Shown here in pieces: positions 23,775-33,157 of a stretch of DNA of 64,000 nt (the first letter of the stretch is position 1; each line of letters opens with the position of its first letter). Origin of the DNA: Acidobacteriota bacterium (GTDB taxonomy: Bacteria; Acidobacteriota; Terriglobia; Bryobacterales; Bryobacteraceae). Made by a program: the position numbers and the translations under genes. The DNA is taken from NCBI GenBank assembly GCA_017307505.1, contig JAFKEE010000048.1, forward strand, positions 1 through 64,000, given 5' to 3'. The notes under the pieces are model-generated. The model was not told where the DNA came from. It did not search any database and saw nothing but the letters and a program-made list of their open reading frames with translations.

Positions 23775-26240
23775 ATGACAAAGGTAGGCCGAGCTGGCGC
23801 AATCAGGATCGCAGCAGGGTTGATTCTGTGCCTTCCGGGGGCGGTTCTTCCGGTCCATGCCTGGGCGGGGCCGGACACGGTGCTGTTCTACACGCATCCG
23901 GCGGACAAGTGGGAGAATGCCTTTCCCGCTGGAAACGGGCGGCTGGGCGCCATGGTATTCGGTGGGACAGCGGAGGAGCAGATCCAGCTCAACGAGTCCA
24001 CCTACTGGTCCGGCGGGCCCTATTCGACGGTGGTGAAAGGCGGACGGGAGGCCCTGCCGGAGATCCAGCGGCTCCTGTTTGAAGGGCAGTATAAGCAGGC
24101 TCATGTGCTTTTCGGGCGGCGCATGATGGGCTACCCGGTGGAGCAACAAAAGTATCAGGCACTGGCGAACCTGGTGCTGTCGTTCGGCGGTGGGGGCGAG
24201 ATTTCGGAGTACCGGCACGAACTCGACCTGGACACCGCCGTCATCAGGACGAGCTATGCGCAGGGTGGAGTGCGATTCGCCCGCGAGGTACTGGTGAGTC
24301 CGGTGCACCAAGTGGTGGCGGTGCGGCTGAGCGCGGACCAACCAGGGCGGATTTCGTTCACCGCCCAGTTGCGCGGGTACCGGAATACGGCCCATTCGAA
24401 TTACGCTACGGACTATTTCCAGATGAGCAGCCACGGGACTGACGGACTGGTGCTGCGCGGAAAGTCGGCGGATTACCTGGGGGTGGCAGGGAAAATCCGC
24501 TATGAGGCACGGCTGCGGGCGATGGCGAAGGGCGGGACGGTTCGGGTGGAGGACGACGTACTCAGCGTGACCAGAGCCGATGAGGTGACGCTGGTGATCG
24601 GTGCGGCGACGAACTTCGTCAACTACAAGGATGTGAGTGGGGATCCGGCGGCGCGCGTCGATGCGGCGATGAACGCAGCGTCGGGGCTGAGCTTCCAGGC
24701 CATGAAGCAGGCTCACATCCGGGAGCACCAACGGCTGTTCCGGCGGGCGTCCCTCACACTGCCAGCGACGGAGAATTCGAAGTTGCCAACCGACGAGCGG
24801 CTGAAGGCGTTTGACGGGTCTAACGATCCTGCGCTCGCGGGCCTGCTGTTCCAGTTTGGGCGCTACCTTCTGATTTCGTCGTCGCGGCCGGGCGGTCAAC
24901 CGGCCAATCTGCAGGGTTTGTGGAACAAGGACATGAATCCCATGTGGGATTCGAAGTACACCACGAATATCAACACGCAGATGAACTACTGGATGGCGGA
25001 GGCCGCCAACCTGAGCGAGTGCAGCGAGCCGCTGTTCCGCATGATCCGGGAACTGACCGACCAGGGGACGGAGACGGCCCGGGCGTTCTATGGAGCGCGC
25101 GGCTGGGTGCAGCACCAGAACACTGATCTGTGGCGGGTGACAGCTCCGATGGACGGGCCGAGTTGGGGCGCATTTACCACCGGCGGAGGATGGCTGGTGA
25201 CGCATCTATGGGAGCACTACCGCTACACGGGGGACGAGGCATTTCTGCGGGCATACTATCCCGTGATGAAAGGGAGCGCGGAGTTCTATCTGGATTTTCT
25301 GCGGCCGGAACCGAAACGGGGGTGGCTGGTCACCAACCCATCCACTTCGCCGGAGAACTTCCCGGCGGGCCCAGCGAATGTGAAGTTCTTTGATGAGGTG
25401 ACGACCATGAAGACCGGCACGAGCCTCACGGTGGGGTCGACGATTGACATGGAGATCCTGCGAGAACTTTTCGACGAAGTGGCCGAGGCTTCGAGCATTC
25501 TGGGTGTCGACGAGGCGTTGCGAGGGCGCCTGCTGGCGGCTCGCGCCAAGCTTGCGCCGCTGCAGGTGGGCAGGAAAGGGAACCTGCAGGAGTGGCTGGA
25601 AGACTGGGATGAGACGGAGAAGAGCCACCGCCATATCTCGGGGTTGTGGGGTTTGTATCCGGGACACGAGATTTCTCCACGCGGGACTCCGGAGTTCGCA
25701 AAGGCGAGCCAGGTAGTGCTGGAGCAGCGCGGACTGCCGGGGAATGGGTGGTCCTCGGCCTGGAAAGCGGCGTGCTGGGCCAGGCTGGGCAATGGAGCCA
25801 AGGCGATGGAGAACGTGCATTATGCGGTAGGCCACTATACGACCACCAGCTTGTTCTCCCTCTGCTCAAATGCGATGCAGGTGGACGGATCGTTCGGCGT
25901 GAGCGCGGCGATTCTGGAAATGCTGCTGCAGTCCGATGGCGGAGAGATCCGGTTTCTACCGGCGCTGACGCAGGCGCTCAGCTCCGGAACAGCGACGGGC
26001 CTGCGCGCCAGGGGTGGGTTCGAGGTGGAGTTCCAGTGGAAGCCGGGGGGACTGGAGAGGGCGACCCTTGTGTCGCATCTCGGCAAGACCTGCCGGATCC
26101 GTACGCCGGGTTCCTACTCGGTTTCCAGCGGAGGAAGGCCCGTGGTGGTCCAGCGACCGGAACCCGGCTTGATTGAGTTCGCTACAAAACCGGGCGAGAG
26201 TTACCTGCTGGTGCGAGCCGATGCCGGCAGTGGCCGGTAG
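23775..26240 (+). CDS. GH95-family alpha-L-fucosidase/galactosidase
   Basis: This 821-residue secreted glycoside hydrolase of family 95 has a signal peptide at residues 1-31 (ending VHAWA). The N-terminal beta-domain has PAGNGRLGAMVFGGTAEEQI and LNESTYWSGGPY, both hallmark GH95 stretches. The (alpha/alpha)6 barrel includes NLQGLWNKDMNPMWDSKY with the following TNIN, HQNTDLWR, NPSTSPENFP, HISGLWGLYPGHEIS, GWSSAWKAACWARL and NAMQVDGSFGVSAAILEMLL. The TNIN asparagines and the Asp in QVDGSFG correspond to residues that activate the water in the inverting mechanism. The family releases alpha-1,2-L-fucose or L-galactose from plant and animal glycans. With the GH29 enzyme at 46.9 kb it suggests use of fucosylated polysaccharide. 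Gene stands alone. Confidence 0.93.
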   Translation: MTKVGRAGAIRIAAGLILCLPGAVLPVHAWAGPDTVLFYTHPADKWENAFPAGNGRLGAMVFGGTAEEQIQLNESTYWSGGPYSTVVKGGREALPEIQRLLFEGQYKQAHVLFGRRMMGYPVEQQKYQALANLVLSFGGGGEISEYRHELDLDTAVIRTSYAQGGVRFAREVLVSPVHQVVAVRLSADQPGRISFTAQLRGYRNTAHSNYATDYFQMSSHGTDGLVLRGKSADYLGVAGKIRYEARLRAMAKGGTVRVEDDVLSVTRADEVTLVIGAATNFVNYKDVSGDPAARVDAAMNAASGLSFQAMKQAHIREHQRLFRRASLTLPATENSKLPTDERLKAFDGSNDPALAGLLFQFGRYLLISSSRPGGQPANLQGLWNKDMNPMWDSKYTTNINTQMNYWMAEAANLSECSEPLFRMIRELTDQGTETARAFYGARGWVQHQNTDLWRVTAPMDGPSWGAFTTGGGWLVTHLWEHYRYTGDEAFLRAYYPVMKGSAEFYLDFLRPEPKRGWLVTNPSTSPENFPAGPANVKFFDEVTTMKTGTSLTVGSTIDMEILRELFDEVAEASSILGVDEALRGRLLAARAKLAPLQVGRKGNLQEWLEDWDETEKSHRHISGLWGLYPGHEISPRGTPEFAKASQVVLEQRGLPGNGWSSAWKAACWARLGNGAKAMENVHYAVGHYTTTSLFSLCSNAMQVDGSFGVSAAILEMLLQSDGGEIRFLPALTQALSSGTATGLRARGGFEVEFQWKPGGLERATLVSHLGKTCRIRTPGSYSVSSGGRPVVVQRPEPGLIEFATKPGESYLLVRADAGSGR

Positions 26241-26258
26241 CCGCGCCCAGGGCAGCGG

Positions 26259-29200
26259 TTAGACGAGATCGGCAGGTTCTTCCGGCAGCTTTGCGTGTTC
26301 GAAGTGCTGGTAGAGGGTGGGCAGCACGACCAGGGTGAGAAGCGTCGAAGTGATCAGGCCGCCGATGACGACAATAGCCAACGGCCGCTGGACTTCGGAG
26401 CCGGGTCCGGTTGCGAAGAGGAACGGCACCAGGCCAAGCGCGGCGACGGTCGCGGTCATCATCACGGGCCGGAAGCGGAGGCGCGCGCCCTGCAGGATTG
26501 CCTGCCGCTGCTCCATGCGCCCCTCCCTCAGGTTCCGGATGTAGGAGACAAGGACCACTCCGTTCAGGACGGCGATGCCCCACAGTGCGATGAAGCCGAC
26601 GGATGCAGGTACAGAGAGGTATTCGCCACTGAAGTAGAGCGCGAACACGCCGCCAATGGATGCGAACGGCAGCACGAGAATAATGAGGGCAGCGTAGCGG
26701 AGAGAGCGGAAGAGGAGAAACAGCAGGAAGAAGATCATGCCGATGGTCACCGGGACGATCACCAGCAGGTGTTTGAGCGCCCGCTCCATGTTCTGAAACT
26801 GGCCGCCCCAGGTGATGTAGTAGCCGGCAGGGAGATTCACTCTCCTGACCTTCTGCTGAAGCTCGGCAACGAAGCCGCCGAGGTCGCGATCCTGGACGTT
26901 GAGACCGACCACGATGCGGCGTTTGGCCATTTCCCGGTTGATCATGGCCGGCCCTTCGGCCAGTTCCACGTGCGCTACGTCCTTGAGCAGGACTTTGCCG
27001 CCAGCGGGGGTATTTACCTCCAACTGGCGGATCTCGCTCACGCTATCGCGCAGATTGGCGGGAAAGCGGACGGCCGCCTGGAAGCGGCGCTCGCCCTCAT
27101 AGATCTGGGTGACGGCCCGGCCGCCCACGGCGGTTTCGATGACATCGTGGACCTCTTCCGCGTTGAGTCCGTGCCTTGCGATGGCCTGGCGATCGATCGT
27201 GATGTTCAGATACTGCTGACCGCCCAGCTTTTCGATTTTCGAGTCACGCAGGCCGCGGACTGTGCCGGCGACGCGGGCAATCTCGTTCGCCTTCTCGATG
27301 AGCACATCCACATCGTCGCCGAACAACTTGACGGCCACGTCAGCCCGGACGCCGGTCACCATTTCGTCGACGCGATCCGAGATGGGCTGCGCCACGACGA
27401 GATTGACGCCGGGAATGTGTTGCAGGCGGCGCCGAACCTCTTCCGCGATCGTCTCCTGTGTCCACCCTTTCTGCCATTGATCGCGGGGGGCGAGTGTCGC
27501 GATGACCTCTGCTTCGTCGGGTGTCACCGGATCTGCTGGAGAGCCGCCCCGGCCGATGCGGGATACTACACGGGTGACGCCCGGCACGGCGCTGACAATC
27601 TTCATGGCCTGCATCTCGATCCGGATCGACTCGTCCAGGGAGATATTGGGCACGCGGTGGATGTTCGGCGAAATGGAGCCTTCCTTGAGTTCAGGGATAA
27701 AGGAAGTGCCGAGGTAAGGAAACAGGAGCACCGCTCCGGCAAAGAGAGCGAGGGCCGCGGCGATCGTCGTTTTCGAATGAGTGAGCGTCCAATCGAGTAC
27801 AGCCAGGTAGGGGCGTTTGATGACAGCGACGAACCAGGTATCGTGTTCGCGTCCACCCTTCAGCATGTAGGACGCCAGCACGGGCGAGAGAGTGAGGGAA
27901 AGCACGAGAGAGATGGCCAGGGCGATGGCGATGGTGTAAGCGAGCGGCGCAAACATCTTTCCTTCCATGCCCTGCAGCGTCATCAAGGGCAGAAAGACGA
28001 TGATGATGACGCTGATGCCGAAGACAACCGGCACGCCGACCTCCATGACGGCCTCGTGGACGGTCCTGACGCGGCTCTCATGCTTCGTGCGCCCCAAGCG
28101 GGCGAAGGCGTTCTCCACCACCACGACGGAGCCATCGACGATGAGCCCCACGGCGATGGCGAGGCCGCCGAGCGACATGAGATTTGCTGACATGCCGTAG
28201 CGATTCATCACCATGAAAGTCATCGCAGGGGTCAGCAGGAGAGTCGCGATGACAATCAGGCTGGAGCGGAGGTCCCCGAGAAACAGGAAGAGGACCACGA
28301 CAACGAGGATGATGCCTTCAATGAGCACCTTGCTTACGGTGTTGAGGGCCGCATCAACGAGTTCAGAGCGGTCGTAGTAAGGCACGAGCCGCAGCCCGTC
28401 GGGCAGCATGGCCCGCTGATTGATCTCGTTGACGCGTTCCTTGACGCGTGTGACGACCTGCTTGGCATTGCCGGCCGCCACCATGAAGACGGTGCCGCCG
28501 ACGGCCTCAGTGTAGCCGCCCTTGATCATGGCACCGTAGCGTACTTCCGCACCCAGTTGAATGGCGGCCACGTCGCGCAGATAGACCGGGGTTCCGCCTG
28601 TTTCCTTCAGGATAATCATCCCGATGTCATCGAGGGTCCGGATGAGGCCGACGCCGCGCACAAGAAACTGTTCCGCGTGGTTGGGCAGAATGCCGCCGCC
28701 GGAATTTGCATTGTTGCGGGAGAGGGCGTCGCACACCTGCTGCAACGTGACTCCAAAGTGGCGCAGTTTAGCCGGATCCGCGAGGACCTGGTACTGACGG
28801 ATGAAGCCACCGGTGGAATTGATGTCGGCCACGCCCGGGATGGAGCGCAGCAGCGGGCGCACGACCCAATCCTGAATGGTCCGGCGCTTGACGAGCTCTT
28901 CATCAGAAAGCCGTTTCTGCCCATCGGACGGTTTTTCGAGGGTGTAGTGGTAGACCTCGCTCATGGCGGTGGCGACGGGACCAAGGACAGGGCTCACCCC
29001 TTCCGGCAGAGCATCGCGGACCTCGGCGAGACGCTCCATCACCACCTGCCTGGCAAAGTAGACGTTCGTCTCGTCGGTGAAGACGAGAGTGATGAGGGAT
29101 AAGCCAGGCTTGTTGAGAGAGCGCATCTCCGTCATGCCCGGCAACCCTGTCATGGAGATCTCGACGGGGACGGTAACAAAGCGCTCCACCTCTTCGGGCG

Positions 29201-29369
29201 AGCGCCCGGGCGCGACCGTAGCTACCTGCACCTGCACGTTGGTGACATCAGGAAACGCGTCGACGGAGAGATTCCTGGTCGCGTCGATTCCGAAGAGAAG
29301 CAGGATGAGTGCGCCCACGGCGATAACCAGGCGCTGGCGCAACGCGGCGTGAACCAGGTGATGCAGCAT
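26259..29369 (-). CDS. czcA: CzcA-type heavy-metal RND efflux pump
   Basis: This 1036-residue inner-membrane RND transporter is the proton-driven pump of a tripartite metal efflux system. It has twelve predicted membrane helices with two large periplasmic loops. Typical stretches are NLSVDAFPDVTNVQVQVATV near the N-terminus and LPLMTLQGMEGKMFAPLAYT. The fourth-helix motif is VGLIVDGSVVVVENAF; its DG(S/A)xxxxEN pattern resembles CzcA-like divalent-cation pumps more than the DAAxxMxE pattern of the Cu/Ag pumps. It is last in the operon, three bases after the czcB stop. The substrate is probably Zn, Co, Ni or Cd; which one cannot be read from sequence alone. The +AT-poor frames opposite it are shadows. 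Confidence 0.93.
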   Translation of the reverse strand: MLHHLVHAALRQRLVIAVGALILLLFGIDATRNLSVDAFPDVTNVQVQVATVAPGRSPEEVERFVTVPVEISMTGLPGMTEMRSLNKPGLSLITLVFTDETNVYFARQVVMERLAEVRDALPEGVSPVLGPVATAMSEVYHYTLEKPSDGQKRLSDEELVKRRTIQDWVVRPLLRSIPGVADINSTGGFIRQYQVLADPAKLRHFGVTLQQVCDALSRNNANSGGGILPNHAEQFLVRGVGLIRTLDDIGMIILKETGGTPVYLRDVAAIQLGAEVRYGAMIKGGYTEAVGGTVFMVAAGNAKQVVTRVKERVNEINQRAMLPDGLRLVPYYDRSELVDAALNTVSKVLIEGIILVVVVLFLFLGDLRSSLIVIATLLLTPAMTFMVMNRYGMSANLMSLGGLAIAVGLIVDGSVVVVENAFARLGRTKHESRVRTVHEAVMEVGVPVVFGISVIIIVFLPLMTLQGMEGKMFAPLAYTIAIALAISLVLSLTLSPVLASYMLKGGREHDTWFVAVIKRPYLAVLDWTLTHSKTTIAAALALFAGAVLLFPYLGTSFIPELKEGSISPNIHRVPNISLDESIRIEMQAMKIVSAVPGVTRVVSRIGRGGSPADPVTPDEAEVIATLAPRDQWQKGWTQETIAEEVRRRLQHIPGVNLVVAQPISDRVDEMVTGVRADVAVKLFGDDVDVLIEKANEIARVAGTVRGLRDSKIEKLGGQQYLNITIDRQAIARHGLNAEEVHDVIETAVGGRAVTQIYEGERRFQAAVRFPANLRDSVSEIRQLEVNTPAGGKVLLKDVAHVELAEGPAMINREMAKRRIVVGLNVQDRDLGGFVAELQQKVRRVNLPAGYYITWGGQFQNMERALKHLLVIVPVTIGMIFFLLFLLFRSLRYAALIILVLPFASIGGVFALYFSGEYLSVPASVGFIALWGIAVLNGVVLVSYIRNLREGRMEQRQAILQGARLRFRPVMMTATVAALGLVPFLFATGPGSEVQRPLAIVVIGGLITSTLLTLVVLPTLYQHFEHAKLPEEPADLV

Positions 29370-29372
29370 CGA

Positions 29373-30554
29373 TTATTCCCCGTGGAGGCTCGCCCGCTTG
29401 CGTTCGTTGTTCAGATGGAACGCGCCATCGAGGACGATGCGCTGAGCAGGCCCAACCCCTTCCGTAACCACCCGCTTGTCCTGGAACTCGTCTGTCAGGA
29501 CTACGGGTTTCATCAGGAACTCGTCCGCTTTCGTTTCGAGAAAGACGTGATCCTGATTCCCTTCGCGGACCACGGCCGTGGCAGGAATCACCAGCTTGCG
29601 CTCCGGCCGGTCCTGCAGGCGGATGTTGGCGAGCATGGCGGGCTTGTACAGCAGACCCGGATTCGGCAGATCCATGCGAACGCGGACCGTGCGTGTCTCC
29701 GGGCTGACCAGGGCTGAAACGAAGGAAAGGCGGCCATGAATGGTTCTTCCGGGCAAGGCAGGGATCTCCCCTTCCAACACCTTGCCGGCCTGAATCAGGC
29801 CAGCGGCCTGTTCGGGCACATCGGCGACCAACCAGACCTGCGAGAGATCGGCGATGACAAAGAGGGTGTCGGCGGGTTGGATGATCTGGCCTGTGGTGAC
29901 CTTCCGTTCGAGAATGACTCCGTCGATGTTGGCGACCACCTGCGAAAGCGAGTTCACGGTGTGTGTCCGTTCAAGGCGGGCGACCTCTTCGGGCGGCATG
30001 CCCATCACGCGCAGGCGGTCGCGCCAGGTGGCGAGCTCGGCGGTGTATTGACCGTGTTCCGCCTCGCGGCGCTGCAGCTCTGCGACACCGATCACGCCCG
30101 CGTCGACCAGTTGCCTGGCGCGCACCAAGGCTCGTTGCGCCAGTTGTTCCTGGGACTGCGCCCGCAGGAAGCCAAACTGCCCGTCCGCCAAGTCGGTACT
30201 GTTCAACGTCGCCAGAACCTGCCCGCGGGTCACCTTCTGGCCTTCCACCGCCTCCAACGAGGCAACCCGGCCAGCCACGGGAGAGCCGGCGCGAGACAGA
30301 CGGGTTTCGTCCGCCTCCACGCGTCCGGCCACATTCAGATTCCCGCTGACGATTTCCCAGGACGGCAGGCCTACCTGAATCTGGCCACGCAAGGCAGGAG
30401 AGACCTTGATGGACAGCGGGTCCTGGGGTACCGGCGATTGCTGCCCGGCGGCCTCCCGGGCGGCGCCCGAGCCGGCGGCATTGCAGCCCGACAGGGCCCA
30501 GGCGAAGGCGAGAGCCGCCGCACAGGAGAGTTGAACTGAGGTCTTGCTATTCAT
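29373..30554 (-). CDS. czcB: CzcB-type periplasmic adaptor lipoprotein
   Basis: This 393-residue membrane-fusion protein links the RND pump to the outer-membrane channel. A lipoprotein signal ends at LSGC (Cys24). The barrel-sandwich/lipoyl half is recognisable in SPVAGRVASLEAVEGQKVTR and NIDGVILERKVTTGQIIQPA, with a helical hairpin between (residues 125-200) and the beta-barrel in VWLVADVPEQAAGLIQAGKV. There is no His-rich N-terminal metal-binding segment, which some CzcB proteins have. Its ATG overlaps the czcC stop by four bases, and czcA follows after three, so the three genes are tightly coupled. Confidence 0.92.
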   Translation of the reverse strand: MNSKTSVQLSCAAALAFAWALSGCNAAGSGAAREAAGQQSPVPQDPLSIKVSPALRGQIQVGLPSWEIVSGNLNVAGRVEADETRLSRAGSPVAGRVASLEAVEGQKVTRGQVLATLNSTDLADGQFGFLRAQSQEQLAQRALVRARQLVDAGVIGVAELQRREAEHGQYTAELATWRDRLRVMGMPPEEVARLERTHTVNSLSQVVANIDGVILERKVTTGQIIQPADTLFVIADLSQVWLVADVPEQAAGLIQAGKVLEGEIPALPGRTIHGRLSFVSALVSPETRTVRVRMDLPNPGLLYKPAMLANIRLQDRPERKLVIPATAVVREGNQDHVFLETKADEFLMKPVVLTDEFQDKRVVTEGVGPAQRIVLDGAFHLNNERKRASLHGE

Positions 30555-31792
30555 GGCCGTGTATCCCGTAAATCCGCGGCGCGCAGCTGCTGTAAGTCGA
30601 TCAGCGCCGCCTGGCGATCGTACTGTGCGTTGAGGAAGTCGAGACGCGCTCCCCGCAAAACGCGCTGTGCATCCAAAACCTCGATTACGCCCCGTTCTCC
30701 GAAGCGGTAAGCCGCTTCCGCCGCCTGAAGCGCCGCCTCCGCCTGCTTCAGGACGCCCTCTTCGTAGATGGCCAGCTGCTGGCTGGCTACCAGATAGCGG
30801 CCGTAGGCGCTTTCCAACTGGGCGAAGAGCTCCAACCTGCGGAGACGCAGCGTGGAATTCGCCAACCGGAGAGCCGCGGCGGCTTCCCCAACAGGCCCCT
30901 GCCGTTTGTTCCAGAGCGGTACGGGCAACGAGACGCCCACCCGGTAGGTGGCGACATCGGGCTGGTGCTCGTACTCGCTGCGCAGGGTGGGCTGTGGCGT
31001 CCGCAGGGCCAGTTCGTTCTGCAGCCGGAGGTCAGCGCGGCGTATCTCGGACTCAGACTGCCGCAGGGCCGGATAGTTTTGCTCCAGCTCCGTGCGCAGG
31101 GCGCTCAAGGGAGGCAGGCTTGCCGCGGGGTCCAGCTGGCCGCCGGGATCGATCTCTTCATCCTGTGGAATATTGATTGCGGCGCGAAGCGCGGCCAGGG
31201 CGGTGACCAGGCGCAGTTGTGCGCTCTTGGTGGAGGTCCTGGCGATTGCAGCCTCCGCTTCGGCCCGGGTCAATTCCAGGCGGGCGGCCTCACCCACAGA
31301 CACCTGGACTTCGATACGCCGCTTCAAGTCCTCCACCAGCTTCTGATTGCCGGCGGCCAGTTCCAGCTCCGACTTGCGGCGGAGCGCGAGGAAGAATGCC
31401 TGCCGGACCAGGGAACGAACCATGATCCGCGCTTCTGCCTGAGCGAATTCACTGGCCGACTTCCCAAGTTCGGCGGCGAGAATACGAGTCTCGCGAACTT
31501 TGCGTGTCTCCAGGGGCTGGGAGAAGCTGTAGACCTGAACGGGGCCGGGCACGGTTCCTGGGACCCTGGCCCGCTGGTGGCCGGCGAGGATCCCAGCCTC
31601 GGGATTCGGGTATGCCCTGGCCGTGGTGATGCCCGCCTGCGCGGCTTCCAACATTGCCGCGGCGACCTGGAACTGCGGGTGGTTCTTTTCCGCAAGCTCC
31701 AACGCCTGGTCGAGGGTCAGGGGGCCGGCCGCGGGCGAAGCCAGCGCCAGCGTCATGCCGGCGAATGCCGCCCATGTCACACTTCGTCTCAC
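30551..31792 (-). CDS. czcC: CzcC-type outer-membrane efflux channel (TolC family)
   Basis: This 413-residue outer-membrane factor has a signal peptide (residues 1-22, ending ASPAAG) and two repeated coiled-coil/strand halves. The first opens with LTLDQALELAEKNHPQFQVA; the second contains LRQSESEIRRADLRLQNELA and VGVSLPVPLWNKRQGPVGEA. This is the usual order for the TolC superfamily. The start is GTG at 31792: the first ATG, at 31756, would remove most of the signal peptide. No strong ribosome-binding site is visible. It is the first gene of the efflux operon and divergent from the sensor kinase. Confidence 0.9.
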   Translation of the reverse strand: MRRSVTWAAFAGMTLALASPAAGPLTLDQALELAEKNHPQFQVAAAMLEAAQAGITTARAYPNPEAGILAGHQRARVPGTVPGPVQVYSFSQPLETRKVRETRILAAELGKSASEFAQAEARIMVRSLVRQAFFLALRRKSELELAAGNQKLVEDLKRRIEVQVSVGEAARLELTRAEAEAAIARTSTKSAQLRLVTALAALRAAINIPQDEEIDPGGQLDPAASLPPLSALRTELEQNYPALRQSESEIRRADLRLQNELALRTPQPTLRSEYEHQPDVATYRVGVSLPVPLWNKRQGPVGEAAAALRLANSTLRLRRLELFAQLESAYGRYLVASQQLAIYEEGVLKQAEAALQAAEAAYRFGERGVIEVLDAQRVLRGARLDFLNAQYDRQAALIDLQQLRAADLRDTRP

Positions 31793-31804
31793 GACCGGAA
31801 CCGT

Positions 31805-31820
31805 AGCAATCGAAAGACCG
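31805..31820 (-). promoter_or_regulatory. Weak sigma54-type promoter candidate before czcC
   Basis: On the minus strand the sequence reads CGGTCTTTCGATTGCT. It has the invariant GG and GC ten bases apart and a perfect TTGCT -12 box, but a poor -24 box. Transcription would start about two bases before the GTG of czcC, giving an almost leaderless message. The call rests mainly on the neighbouring sigma54 activator gene. Confidence 0.3.
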
Positions 31821-31894
31821 TCTCAGTATGTCCCTGTTTCGGGAGGCTTACGTGAATTCACCTGTTCGCTATACCACAGCCTTGCAGAGCCGAT

Positions 31895-31910
31895 TGTCTG
31901 AAAACAGACA
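31895..31910. promoter_or_regulatory. Palindrome, candidate binding site of the sigma54 activator
   Basis: TGTCTG-AAAA-CAGACA is a perfect inverted repeat in the shared upstream region of czcCBA and the sensor/regulator genes. NtrC-type activators bind such palindromes upstream of sigma54 promoters. It lies about 80-100 bases from the czcC-side candidate and about 40 from the kinase-side one. Confidence 0.45.
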
Positions 31911-31941
31911 GTTCGCACCCGCCAGGGCTGGCGGCAGGCGG

Positions 31942-31957
31942 AGGCCCGCGAATTGCA
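31942..31957 (+). promoter_or_regulatory. Sigma54-type promoter candidate before the sensor kinase gene
   Basis: AGGCCCGCGAATTGCA compares with the sigma54 consensus TGGCACG-N4-TTGCA: GGC, the following C and G and TTGCA match, the GG-GC spacing is the required ten bases, and two -24 positions differ. The predicted transcription start is near 31968, which would favour a kinase start codon at 32054 or 32075 over 31973. Confidence 0.45.
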
Positions 31958-31972
31958 GGGGGAGCCTCAGCC

Positions 31973-33157
31973 ATGAGTGCCGCCCCACCAGCCTCCGCGC
32001 TCTCACGCCTGGAACAGCGAGCCGAAGCACTGGCGTGCCAGAATGTGAATTCGATGAGGGAGCGGTCCAGCAGTATGACGGATCCACGCAGGCAGGTGCT
32101 GGGCGTTGGAGCCGTTATTGCGGGTCTGGCGGCTCTCCATTGGGCCGTCCCCAACTCTTTCCTTTATTTCCATAGCTTCCTGCAGCATCTGAACTTCCTG
32201 CCGATCGTGCTGGCGGGCCTCCTGTTTGGATGGCAGGGCGCCGTCCTGTCCACTCTGGCGGCCTTGGCCGCGCAGGCGCCGCACATATGGCTGAGCTCTG
32301 GTCAATTCTCGTTCTACACCACGGATGTCCTGCTGGAGTTGCCGGTATTCGGACTGGCCGGCGTGATTACCGGCCATCTTGCAGAGAGGGAGCGGAAGCA
32401 GAAGACAAACCTTGAGACAACCAAGCGGGAACTGGAGCAGGTTTACAGGGAGCTGCAGCAGAACTTCGAGCGACTGAAGAGGGCGGAAAGGCTCTACGCC
32501 GCTGGACAGCTCTCCGCCGGCATGGCTCACGAGATCAGGAATCCGCTGGCCAGCATCACCGGTGCGGTCGGCATCCTGAAGCGCGGGCACGGCTCGATTG
32601 AGAATTGCCGGGAGTGCCTCGACATCATCGAGAAGGAGACACAGCGGCTGAACCGGCTGCTGACAAGCTTCCTGGACTTTGCCCGGCCGCGCGCGCCAAA
32701 GTTTCAGATGGTGCGATTGGAGGATGTATTTGAATCGGTGATCTCGCTGGCCCATCACGCGGCTGGAGCGACCACGATGGAATTGCGCCAGGTGATCGAT
32801 GAGCCACTGCCGGAGGTGCGGTGTGACGCGGAGCAGATCAAGCAGGTGCTGCTCAATCTGATCATCAACTCCATACAGGCTACGAGCGGACCGGGCGCAG
32901 TGGAACTGGGGGCGCGGCAGGCGGACGGGTTCATCCGAATCAGCGTGCACGACGAGGGATGCGGCATTCCCCAGCAGGAGCTCGACCGCATGTTCGATCC
33001 CTTCTTCACCACGAAGGAGAATGGAACCGGCCTCGGCCTGGCGGTGGCGGCCAAGATCATCGAGCAACACGGAGGAAACCTTACCGGCGCCAATAACCCA
33101 GACCGGGGGATGACATTTACCATCGACCTGCCGCTGAAAGCAGCTTCAACGCAATGA
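31973..33157 (+). CDS. Membrane histidine kinase of the metal-efflux locus
   Basis: This 394-residue sensor kinase pairs with the sigma54 activator that follows. An N-terminal membrane part of three to four hydrophobic helices (from VLGVGAVIAGLAALHWAV to LELPVFGLAGVITGHL, about residues 42-135) is followed by a coiled coil (RKQKTNLETTKRELEQVYRE). The HisKA phospho-His is in AGMAHEIRNPLASITGAVGI, and the ATP domain has NLIINSIQ, HDEGCGI and NGTGLGLAV. It has hardly any periplasmic domain, so sensing is probably within the membrane. The start is unsure: 31973 has GGGGGAG eight bases upstream, but a sigma54-type promoter there would favour 32075 (MTDPRRQV). Its stop overlaps the regulator start by four bases. 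Confidence 0.88.
   Translation: MSAAPPASALSRLEQRAEALACQNVNSMRERSSSMTDPRRQVLGVGAVIAGLAALHWAVPNSFLYFHSFLQHLNFLPIVLAGLLFGWQGAVLSTLAALAAQAPHIWLSSGQFSFYTTDVLLELPVFGLAGVITGHLAERERKQKTNLETTKRELEQVYRELQQNFERLKRAERLYAAGQLSAGMAHEIRNPLASITGAVGILKRGHGSIENCRECLDIIEKETQRLNRLLTSFLDFARPRAPKFQMVRLEDVFESVISLAHHAAGATTMELRQVIDEPLPEVRCDAEQIKQVLLNLIINSIQATSGPGAVELGARQADGFIRISVHDEGCGIPQQELDRMFDPFFTTKENGTGLGLAVAAKIIEQHGGNLTGANNPDRGMTFTIDLPLKAASTQ

Noticed and set aside
23619-25205. 528-codon minus-strand frame
   Set aside because: It is antisense to the GH95 gene, and its translation is His/Arg/Pro-rich with no motif.
26295-28190. 631-codon plus-strand frame
   Set aside because: It is antisense to czcA, with an Asp/His/Glu/Arg-rich translation typical of the reverse frame of a membrane protein gene.
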